The notes beneath the pieces are model-generated. The model did no database searches, had not been told where the DNA came from, and saw nothing but the letters and a program-made list of their open reading frames with translations. The position numbers were made by a program, and so were the translations under genes. Of a stretch of DNA of 64,000 nt, positions 1 through 9,600 are shown piece by piece. Positions within the stretch are counted from its first letter, which is position 1; each line of letters starts with the position of its first letter. The DNA is from Neoechinorhynchus agilis (Eukaryota > Acanthocephala), in contig CM121341.1 in NCBI GenBank assembly GCA_051530055.1, positions 16,988,001-17,052,000 on the forward strand, written 5' to 3'.

Positions 1-11
1 TCACTTTTTAG

Positions 12-694
12 TGTACAAATACGGTAATCAGAAAATCCCGAAAAACTCTTGTATAATCCTAGCTAGAGTTCCATCTTACGGTGCCTCTCATTTGCCAATG
101 AACTGTGAAGAAGAAAACGGACCCGGTGTTGCCGAAATCCTCGCTGCTGCCATTAAAGATCCTTATGAACTTAAACGAATCCAGGAACCACCCCCGAAAA
201 GAGTTATTATAAAGCGACCGCGATTTGTTCCATTGGCCGGTCTTCACTTCATCAAGTGCAAAATATGTAATAAACTGATGTTGGACCCCGTGCAAACCCA
301 TTGTTGCCACGCCAACTATTGCGATTCATGTCTTGAACGATTGGAGAATTGCCCCGTTTGTGGAAAAGAGGAAATGGGACCATTTATTCCTAATCAGTTT
401 TTAAGGCTAAAAATAAAGAATTTATACGCGATTTTAGAAGACAAGGAAGGGAACAAACAACTGCTCAAGAAAATCGATCCAATACTGGAGAAACTGCTAG
501 AAGATGAAAAAAGCTTTAAATGCGTCTTCAAGGCTAATCTTTCTGTTGTTCTGAATGAAATCGAAATACCTGTTGGCAAGAATCGAAAACGGTCACGACC
601 TCCATTATTGTCAGAAGAAGAGTTCAATGTTATTAAACGAACTAAATGTGAGTTGCAATGGAAAGTAAATGACCACTTACAGTGGATGTTGTGA
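12..694 (+). CDS. RBBP6-like DWNN/RING protein, terminal exon
   Basis: Last exon of a gene that begins left of the window; the first bases are an acceptor (ttttag, AG at 10-11). The exon opens with the end of a DWNN ubiquitin-like domain (IPKNSCIILARVP), continues through a short Glu/Pro/Lys-rich linker, then a RING/U-box-type finger near residues 83-119 (CKIC, CCHANYC, CPVC) followed by the FIPNQFLR segment that follows the RING in RBBP6. RBBP6 proteins are E3 ubiquitin ligases tied to p53/Rb turnover and mRNA 3' processing. In the usual order a CCHC zinc knuckle lies between DWNN and RING; none is visible here. The protein ends about 100 residues after the RING with no long SR-rich tail. 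An AATAAA signal follows at 725. Family assignment is firm; orthology is not. Confidence 0.82.
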
Positions 695-1073
695 TTTTCA
701 TACAATACGTCGATTATGTCGAAAAATAAATCTATAGCTCTAGATGATTTTGCAACTTGTCAAGGACATTATAAAAAAATTAAGTGGTATTTTACATGAA
801 TATGTGATGGAAGATTAAAATCGTTTATCTAGATATCCACAGCATTCGATTTTTAATTGAATATACTTTATTAAAGATCCCACGGTATTTTAAAAACTTG
901 AAGTTTTTTGGTCTACGTTTTTATCTAATGAGTGGTTCGGAAAATCCCAATGGAGATATCTTCTCAATAGATTCTTATAAAATACGGATTCAATACAAGG
1001 ATTATAATATTTAGACGAGAATATATTTTGAATTTAATAATAAAATATCAAGCCCATCTCCTATGCTTCAGAT
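695..1073. other. Convergent 3' intergenic region
   Basis: The RBBP6-like gene (plus) and the mTERF-like gene (minus) end toward each other here. The only signal seen is the AATAAA at 725-730 for the plus-strand gene. Confidence 0.5.
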
Positions 1074-2554
1074 TTATATATCCTTATCAATATTGTCACG
1101 TTCTTCTTTTAAACGTTTGGTCTTAAACCCGCTATGTTGATATTTGTCCAAATTAGTTTCAGGGTCCTCATACTCTAGGCTTGAACAAAAAACATCATAG
1201 ACGCGCTGTTGATTAAGTCCTTTGATGTTACCAAAGCATTGGTCAAGAAAATCGAAATCGTTTTGATTTAACATTTTTTTAAGCGGATATTTACTAAATT
1301 TCCTTATACGAACAACGGAAATATCGTTCTCATCGTCTCTAAGCGCATTCACTTTCCGAGACGGCATTGGAAGAAGACCAGAACGCTGAGCGTACAAGAG
1401 TCTTTGTCTTAGATGATCAAAACTAAATGATAGTGCATTAGATTTCGATATCTCGTCAATACTATAACCAATTACATAATAGATTGATCAGGGAAGCTAT
1501 AAGTGATCGAAAAGTATCTAGTGGCTATCGAAAATATTTGTTTTGGGAACTAAATAAATTGTCATGAGAGATCAGGGAATTTGAATAATAATAACAATAA
1601 AACGCCCAGATATCAATTCAATGGGTTAAAATCATTTAAAAAAGTAGAAGGAATATAATTATAAATTTTTCCCACATTGTAAAAAATAGATGGACTTTCG
1701 GTCCTTATTTTACTTTGTTTTAGTCAATTTAGAAATACTTTTGATATTTCGTAAACTTTGTATAAAATTTGCAACTGTGTAAAATATCGAAAAAATCTAG
1801 GATAATATTAAACTAAATTTTACCATACTTCCACTTCTATGAATTTTGCTCAAGACAAAATAAAAATATTCAGCCAAAGCGTATTTAAACAATGAAGATA
1901 AAATTGTGATTTGAATAATAAACATTATATAGGAAACGTTAAGTGCTTCAGTGCTCTTAGCATGAACAAATCCTTCAAATTCATATCGGTTCCAATGACA
2001 AATACCTTTGAAAAGCAAAGATCTGACCGAAAAATTCGCTTCCACTGTTCAAACTAGCTCACGAATCTTAAGATGAGCAATCATTACTTTTCTGCGAGAT
2101 ACCGACGCAATGATTTTTCATAAAATTAAAATAGAAAATGAATCTTTAACTCTAGAATTATAGGATCATTTCCTACGACAGTTCCATCTAATAGATTTTC
2201 CAATTGGCGAGAATTGAACAAACTCGACAGCAACGCAATGTTCACGTTAGCATACTTTTTCCACTGTTCCATCTCTTCAGCTCCTCTTGAAGGATGAATA
2301 AGCTCAAGCCAAGTTAGAGGCGGCTTTATCAAAATTTGTCGTATTTGATTAAGAGAAAGTCCACTTTGTTTCAAATGCTCGCTCATTTCAACCAACTGTC
2401 TCGGTTCACATCTTTGGCTTAATTTCGAAAAGTGATTATCCGTCAATGCAAATTGCGATTTAAGATATTCATTTTCGTTTACTGCTACATTGGTGCATTG
2501 TGCGACGAAGCGGTGTAACACTTTATGATTTAGACATCGAATCAGGAGCGACAT
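1074..2554 (-). CDS. mTERF-like mitochondrial protein, multi-exon (structure unresolved)
   Basis: The first exon (ATG at 2554-2552, to about 2151) encodes a basic N-terminus suited to mitochondrial import and helical repeats with the phrase GLSLNQIRQILIK. The last exon (about 1461-1074) carries VIGYSIDEISKSNALSFS then LRQRLLYAQ. Both resemble the mTERF repeat (a G-[FY]-S-x-x-E-I helix, a buried Leu/Ser stretch, then a helix with an RL-type motif). mTERF proteins bind mitochondrial DNA or rRNA. A coding-like stretch at 2042-1940 may be a middle exon, but no donor/acceptor set joins the three in frame with certainty. The start lies one base after a polypyrimidine-AG (tttttctag), and the upstream TRAPPC3-like gene ends 53 bp before it. 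Family call is tentative. Confidence 0.42.
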
Positions 2555-2607
2555 TCTAGAAAAAAAGAACAATATTTCTTGAGATTTAGTAGAGAATGCG
2601 ATCGCTT
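2555..2607 (-). promoter_or_regulatory. 53-bp intercistronic spacer with poly(A) signal and acceptor
   Basis: Read on the minus strand, the TRAPPC3-like stop codon overlaps an AATAAA signal. The spacer then runs into a long T-stretch ending in ctag one base before the mTERF-like ATG. This is the layout of a nematode-type operon junction (3' end formation followed by a trans-splice acceptor). Confidence 0.45.
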
Positions 2608-3204
2608 TTATTCGTCAAACAATTGCACAATAAAATCGATACTATCTGAGCTCGAGCTGGATGATTCATCGTGGACAATATCGATTTCAGTGCGATACTT
2701 AAGATTTTCCAATGCTCCTTTGAGCATCCCAGCAATAAATTTCCAATGCAAAACACCGCCAATGGACATGGTTGTGCCCATTGTCCGCATTAACGAAAGT
2801 TGATCAAAGCGGATATGGAATCGGTGGTTGTCCGCCGACCAATCGAATGTTTTGACCACAGTGTTTAAGTAAAAAACAAATGCTGACTCTATAGAAGAAC
2901 CCAGTTGTTCTTTGAGGTTTTTACAATCACCGCATGGATGATGAGCTATAAAATCATGAATTATGTAGCGATCATCCGAATGTCTATCAAAAAAAGATGA
3001 TCGCTAAGTGAAATGATTGCCCATTCCACGGCCAATCTTCTCGAGTTTTTCGTTTACAACTTCAAAATTTCCGTCGTATTTTTTGAGGAGGTGGCTAACG
3101 AGCGATCCATACGTGAGCATAAAGAGCTCTTGACTGATTTTTGTATCATGAATCTCCTCAAATGAAACGGTTCCCACGATTTCTTTTCGGTTGGATGAAT
3201 CCAT
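2608..3204 (-). CDS. TRAPPC3 (Bet3)-like TRAPP complex subunit
   Basis: The N-terminal part matches Bet3/TRAPPC3 around residues 24-60: ELFMLTYGSLV, then VNEKLEKIGRGMG aligning with the human VNKQLDKMGFNIG. Downstream, RYIIHDFIA aligns with RLIEDFLAR, ESAFVFYL with KVAFKMYL, and MLKGALENLKY with VLRGALEMVQM. TRAPPC3 is a core subunit of the TRAPP tether and Rab1 exchange factor at the cis-Golgi. The ATG directly follows ttaaag. Between GRGMG and RYIIHDF lie about 48 extra bases with an in-frame TAG at 3006-3004. The size suits a short intron here, but no GT-AG pair keeps the frame without losing the conserved VNEKL stretch; a GC-AG intron of 37 nt ending at gatag would. A serine-rich tail (SSSSSSD) is unusual for the family. 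Confidence 0.72.
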
Positions 3205-3422
3205 CTTTAAATTTAATTGGAAATAATGCCACCGGTTTAGATCACTTTTGAAAACAAGAAGCTGACGACCATTGACTCAGTTAAAATGCTCGGTTAATTA
3301 AGACGCGATCGAAATGACTTTGAATCGGCAAAATCATTAAGGATGTCATAGATCGAAATTGAGCGAAGTGTTCTCAGGACCGAAGGAAAAAATTCGATGT
3401 TTTGTGCTATAAAAATGGGCTG

Positions 3423-3670
3423 CAAAATATGCATTCTAATTTCCAAATTAAATGACGGCTTAAAAGAACGACTACAGACGAAAATAACAGAATTGAAGTA
3501 TTGACCCCTGAAATTTAGAAACTCATCTGGTTTTAGAAAAAGATCCCTCTATTCGTCAAGGAACGGAAATCGACCTCCTGAACAAAGAAACGATTACGAT
3601 AAAGAAATGGCTCACAAAGTCGAATATTGAACTGGAAACAAAAATACGGGTTCTTTCGTTTACCCTCTAA
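3423..3670 (+). CDS. Possible two-exon coding fragment, helical, unidentified
   Basis: Two short open stretches join in frame across a 39-nt intron (3498-3536, gtattg to ttttag). The product is charged and helical (LKERLQTKITELKK, then GTEIDLLNKETITIKKWL) and ends at TAA 3668-3670. It recalls the coiled-coil/steadiness-box region of TSG101-type proteins, but the match is too short to name. No start codon or upstream exon was found, so it may be the end of a gene fragment or chance. Confidence 0.25.
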
Positions 3671-4065
3671 CTCACGATGGATTTCCGGATTTGAACATTC
3701 TAAGTTCCGATCGATTGATCTTTAAGTAATACTTTAGTCGTTTATTGCAGCATTTTGACATATTCTGTCAAATTACAAACATTTTATTTGCTATGGGGAT
3801 TACGGAATTTAAGCCTTAAACTTTTGAACCTTATTTAATAGCATGAAGGAGATCGAAAATGTTTGATAAATTAAACGGAAAATCGTGATTTTTTTATGCT
3901 TTATTTCCATTTTCCGTCAAAATAGTGCACATATTGATTTAAGGAGTGAATGTTTTTATTTTAAAATGCTTAACAATCTTAAGACTTTGAAATTTGTCTC
4001 ATGATTAAAGCCACAATGTGCAGTTTGGTGTATTTTAACATTAACTGAGATCATTAATTTTTCCT

Positions 4066-4305
4066 GGATTATTGCATTCGGGGGAAAGATACTCACTCTT
4101 TTTCTTAGTTTTGCCCTCCCTGATTAATAAGTTCACTGATTCATTTCCGATATTTCACAAAGTTTGCTATTGTAAAAGTGTTCAAATGCGGATAAAACAC
4201 TTTTACAATGATGACAAACCTTCTGAAATATCGAAAATAAATCAGTGAATTTATTAATCCGGGACAGCAAAACTAAGAAAAAGAAAGTATTTTTTTCCAT
4301 TCGAT
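4066..4305. repeat. Foldback element A
   Basis: An imperfect inverted repeat of roughly 90-100 bp arms. The left arm (aaagatact, cttagttttgcc, ttcactgat, ccgatattt) is mirrored on the right (aatatcga, atcagtgaa, gcaaaactaag, aaagta). The same outer sequence recurs at 7968-8180, so this is a dispersed family. No open frame or transposase is present. The inner arm ends share the cgaaatat-type word with the hammerhead-like motifs described elsewhere. Confidence 0.7.
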
Positions 4306-5784
4306 CGAAAAATTTTAATTTATGTGGATACTTTATAGATGTCTTAACTCTCAAGTCATGCTGGAAAGAGTTTTTGTCGCTAAAAGATATTTTGCACTAT
4401 AATTCTGCATAAGATTTCAAACTTGATTCGTTCTAATACTGATCTCGATTTATTTCAGTTTTATTAAAGAAAATGCAAATGTTATCGACTTAAAGTGCTG
4501 ATTTTAAATGTCGACTGCTTGTTTTAAAGAAAATAAATGCTTAAAATGGTCCGAGAAATTTTACATAAATGCAAATTTTCATTGGCGGTTACAGAGACCC
4601 CCAATTATTGTAAGTTTAAGAAAATCAATGGATTATCTCTCCAAGTGGTTAAACTCCTTTATCTTCTAGAACACAAAGACAATTTTTTCGATTAGTTGTC
4701 CCAGAAACGTTAGACTAAGTAACTTTATATCATTCCGACATGAATGCTCTTTGCACCCTTCCGTGTTGTGACGGGTTTAAATAATTGCGATTTACCAGCT
4801 ATTCAAATATTGATTGTGAAGAGGAATCACAAAGAGGTTTCGTGAGTTACATGAATGCGTTGCGCCCTACTTAATAGACTTACAAATCAAATTACTTAGA
4901 AATTTTAAACACCCTTTTTCGGAAAGTGCACGCGGACTGTAATTTTAAACAACCTTTCACAATTTATTATATTTAAAATCGTTCTTTGATGGATACTATT
5001 TAGAAACGTTATACTCTAAAGCCAAGAAGGAAATTTTGTCGCTCAGTAATGTAAAATATTGAAAATCCATAAGAAGTTCGAGGGAATTTCCCTACTCGAG
5101 TCAAGGAATTCATCTCTTTTAAGTGCGTGCAAAATATATTCGTTTCTAATGTCACCCATTTTTCGCATTGATTTTTCTACCTTCTTTGTGGACATTTTAG
5201 CACGCCGTGTGATTTACGATATAAAAGGTCTTGAGTTCCAAGAACAAGCGTTAAACGTGCAATCATAGTGAGAAACGTGTTGATGTTCGACGTAGTAGTC
5301 AACTCATAAAACACATTGAAATTCTTCGTACTTACAAAGTATTTACTAAATTAGAATAGTCTCAGTCATTGTTGTCCGCGAAATGGTAAACAGCCTCCAT
5401 TTTACTGTGAGTAACCACGATCAGCGAAAGAGCTATGAAACTGAACTTTCGCGACTATTGGCATACTCTTTTCTTTGCACCCCGACGCCTAGACATGAGT
5501 GCATTATGTAGATTAGATTAGTTTTAGTTTAACAAGAAAACTGAAAGTCAGCTCTGCCTGAAAATCTTACACGATCTTGTTTTGTTCCAGAAGCTCAAAG
5601 TGGTTTGAGTTAAGGCGAAAATTAACCGTAAAGTTATTCGAAATTTACGTTTAGTGCCAAGTTGTTCTGGGATATTTTTTGTTTGGTGATGAGAAATAGA
5701 GATTAATTTATTGATTCCCATTCTATATTTATATTTAGTCGACCACCGTTGATAGCGAGCCTTCCTCAGTTATTTTGTCAAGTA

Positions 5785-5932
5785 CTATTCTTGAATAGAA
5801 TTTACATACCGCGAAGTCTTTTATGGCGCCATCCCTGGGGATGGATTTGATTAAAATCCGAAATATTGGCGCCACAAGACTTCGCGGTATGTAAATCCAA
5901 TTCAAGAATAGCACTCAGCAAAATAACTTAGG
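5785..5932. repeat. Foldback element C with GC-rich core
   Basis: Arms of about 45 bp: tattcttgaat, tttacataccgcgaagtctt and ggcgcca on the left are mirrored on the right. The loop holds a small hairpin (atccctggggat) and the phrase ttgatta...ccgaaatattgg, similar to the degenerate hammerhead-like motif of the other foldbacks. No coding capacity. Confidence 0.65.
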
Positions 5933-6093
5933 TTGGAAAATGTATCTTCAACAAGTCATTTTTTACTCGAAGAAGATCGAAATAAACTTTATTTTTCGAG
6001 ACTGATAAGCAACACAAATTATGTGACGACGACGACTAAAAAGTATCATTTGCGGTTTTTGCATGAATTTTTGAAACTTAGAAATCATCTCTG

Positions 6094-6432
6094 TTAGGGA
6101 GAGCGCATTAATACATTCTTTAAATACTTCTCAATCTTAAGAACACAATCATCCAAAAATAAATGAGGTGGATATTTCTCAATTCCATGTTTAAATAAAC
6201 GACGGGGTTGATCTATGTGAGATTCAGCGACGATATGTGGCGCTAAATAGCGTATAATTAAGTGCCACCTTCCTTCCTTAAACAATTCACATACACGGAA
6301 ACCGTTGGGAATTTGTTAACAAAAGAATATGGCGGTAGTTTAGATTACGAATTTCTTATTAGGGCTTGTGACTGTCCATTTTTCACTGTTGATCTCAACA
6401 ACTACTTTGCGCCGTTTAACCACTTTTGACAT
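6094..6432 (-). CDS. Small unidentified protein, two exons (about 88 aa)
   Basis: Exon 1 (6432-6349) starts MSKVVKRRKVVVEINSEKW and ends at a gtaatc donor; exon 2 (6276-6094) follows a tttaag acceptor in the same phase and ends PPHLFLDDCVLKIEKYL..., then a stop. The product is basic at the N-terminus, with no signal peptide or membrane segment. I do not recognise the family. It is divergent from the phospholipase C-beta gene, with 244 bp between the two start codons. The in-frame splice and the break in coding quality exactly at the splice sites argue that it is real. Confidence 0.45.
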
Positions 6433-6676
6433 ATTAAATTCATACAAACCACAACCGGCTCCATCTATTAAACTTGATAGAGTTTTGGACTACACTTGGA
6501 GTTTCTCCTTTCTATGACAAACACACTATTTTAGCCGTGCACTCAATAAAAAAAGACTCGCAGTATGCCGCTATATCCCCTGTATGCGCGAGTGTTGTGG
6601 AACAATCGCTTTGTTAGCATTTAAGTTAACATTTCAAATTGTCGAGCTAGTCTAATGTTGTCAATAGAAGACAGCA
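6433..6676. promoter_or_regulatory. Shared divergent promoter region
   Basis: 244 bp separate the start codons of the small minus-strand gene and the plus-strand PLC-beta gene. The region must hold both 5' ends. No clear TATA box was seen. Confidence 0.4.
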
Positions 6677-9600
6677 ATGTTCTTACCACATAACAAGATC
6701 AAGCTATCAATAGTACCCGATAGACTAATAACCGGTGATCGATTCAGTCAATGGGACGAGGTAAGCTTTGACTTTTATTTTCTGAGCAAAAAATGACCGC
6801 AAAGGAAACCGGTGCTCTTGAGTTGGATTGCCTCATGCGGGTAGATGAGCACGGGTTTTTCCTATATTGGAGAACGTCTTCTCATGTAAGTTAGACTTAA
6901 AAGAATCACTTATCTTGATCATCGACTCTGAAGGAAGTGCAGATAATCGATCTTTTAACAGTGACGGAGGTCAGATCAGGAAAGGCACCAACGGTCTGTT
7001 CTTTGCTTTGGATCGTTTTATGAAAATTTAAAATAGGATAGGAGAATTGCCCCCGATTTGATGGCTGATGCTCTTGTCTATGGAAGGACCAATATCGACA
7101 GTCGAACTATCACAGTTTGCAGTGGGCTTGATCTTGTGAATATCGCAAAATGCAATATTACAGCCAACGACATTCAGACAGCAAAGGTAATTGTTTTTTT
7201 TAAAGATTAACTCTTTTTGGCGGAAAAGGCTTGGGCTAGGGATTTGAGCAAGGTAATTAAAGATGCGAAACAAAGCAAAGATTTATGTCCAATGATGGGA
7301 TTGTTGAAACAGTGAGCTCAGATTATAGTGTAACTTTCAATCATCATCATCATCATCCATTCAAGGTATACTAAATTATGTTGCCTCGCAGATTCAGCGG
7401 ACAAAATTCAAGCTAAACAGTAAGACTTGCAAATAGTTGGATGACTTGAATTTTTAATATCTAAATGCAGAATAGTCAAAGTGTTTCAGGCTGGTAATAA
7501 TGAACGCATCATTTACCAAGCGCTGAAAGAGATGAAACTTATTGTAAAAAAGGTCCGAAATGCACAAAGTTTATATACTAAAGATTCATATTTAAGGGAA
7601 TCGACAGTGTGGAACTTACTAATTTTACGTTTGAAAAGTTTTATCATCTATATCGAAGACTTTGCCCAAGAACTGATATTGAAAATCTATACAGAAGATG
7701 GTAACTGTATTATGCAGGCAACTTGTGCTGAACACGATTAATTTAGTACGAAAGGGAATGAACATTTAACTTTAAAGATGATGATGAGATTTTTGAATGA
7801 GGTTTTAATTGTTAAAAGTTTAATGCACAAACCTATCGAACTTTATAGACTCAAAGAGACAGTCGTCTAAATGAAGTTCTTGTACCATTTGTTAGCGAAC
7901 CCAAGGTGCTCAAAGTAATTAATTCTTACGAAAGCAATAATCGACTTAGCAAGATAAGTTAGTATCTTGGATTATTATCGGGGGAAAAGATACTTTCTTT
8001 TGGTAGTTTTGCCATCCCGGATTTAAATTCACTAATTTATTTCCGATATGTCGTTAGATGATTCCGACATTATCAAGGTTATCATTGTTAGCAGATGAAA
8101 ATACCGACGAAATATCGGAAATAAATTAGTGAATTTAAATTCGGGATGGCGACACTACCAAAATAAGTAAGTATAATCATATCTATATTTAAATCTAGCA
8201 ACTTAATATTCGCGATATTTCCCAGTTCTTTAAATTCGTTCACTTCTATTAACAGAAGAGTTGCTGTGTTTGCTTCGACAAGGTTAGAGCAGATCAACTG
8301 TTTGCAAATTTTACCCTTATTAATGCTATACACTGTTACAAAAAGGTTCTTGTAAAAATATTAATTTTCCAAATCATTTTGTAAATTAATAACCCTTAAT
8401 TTTCGCGTTGCATATTTGCAATTTAAAAAATCCCAAACTAGAAGTGCTTGGATTTGATGGCTTTTTCCGATATGTCAGTTCAATGGACAACGACGCTATA
8501 ATAGATGAAGATTTTACAATCCATCAATCAATGGACAAACCATTAGGTCATTGATTCATATTCATCCTTAAGAGTGTGGACCAGTGGCAATAAGTCACTA
8601 TTTCATTAATTCATCCCATAATACCTACTTGATCGGTAGACAACTAGGAGGAAAATCATCAGTTGAAATGTATAGACAAGTTTTATTAAGTGGATGCCGG
8701 TAAGTATCAAATGAAATCCTTAAATTTAACAAACCAGTTCAGTTGCATTGAGCTTGATTGTTGGGACGATAAAGACGAACCTGTTATAACTCATGGAAAA
8801 GCGTATTGTACAAACGTGTCGTTCCGGGTTCGCCTTCTTGTTTCTATTTTCTAAATAAAAATTATTTTTAGGATGTCATAGTCGCAATAAAAGAAACAGC
8901 GTTCGTCACGTCCAGTTATCCGGTAATACTTTCACTGGAAAATCACTGTTCAAGACCGCAACAAGTAAAGATGACCACTATTTTGACTAGTGTTTTGAAG
9001 GAATATTTGTTGGAGAAACCCATTGATGGACATCCGGTTTGTTACTTCCTTACGGACATTCTAATAAACTTTTCTTAGCTTGAAAAAGGACGGGATCTGC
9101 CACCCCCAAGCGCTTTACGTTACAAAATTCTAATCAAAAATAAAAAACTAGCACCGGAGGTGGAAGAGAGTAAGTCCTTATAATAAAAAATTCCCCATTA
9201 AATTCTTTCACAAAGAACAATTGAAATCTTGGAACACTGGTATAATGACTGATGAACCTGAACAGACTACAGCTGACAGAAATTCTTTGGAAGTGGAGCC
9301 ATTGATGCATTCGTCGTTGGATACATGGACCCAGGACAAGGACGTTTATGACGATGATTTTGCGGAGCTGGACGCCGATGCTGGTGAGGTCAAAAGAACT
9401 ACAAGTTGTGCAGCAATGATGCCTTCTAGCCATAAGCACCGGTCATCTTTCAGCCATTGAATGCACCTAGAACAAAATGATCTTTTGAACTTCTGAAAAT
9501 CTTTATTGAGCATTAATTTTGATTTTTTCTACTCCCATTTCAAATTAGAATTCTCCTACTCTAATGCAAAAGAAGACCGAATGCGTTACACTATCCATTG

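Larger units (their letters stand above)
3671..6093. other. AT-rich gene-free stretch
   Basis: No convincing coding exon on either strand. It holds two foldback elements (4066-4305 and 5785-5932), listed separately; the open frames here are short and of random composition. Confidence 0.5.
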
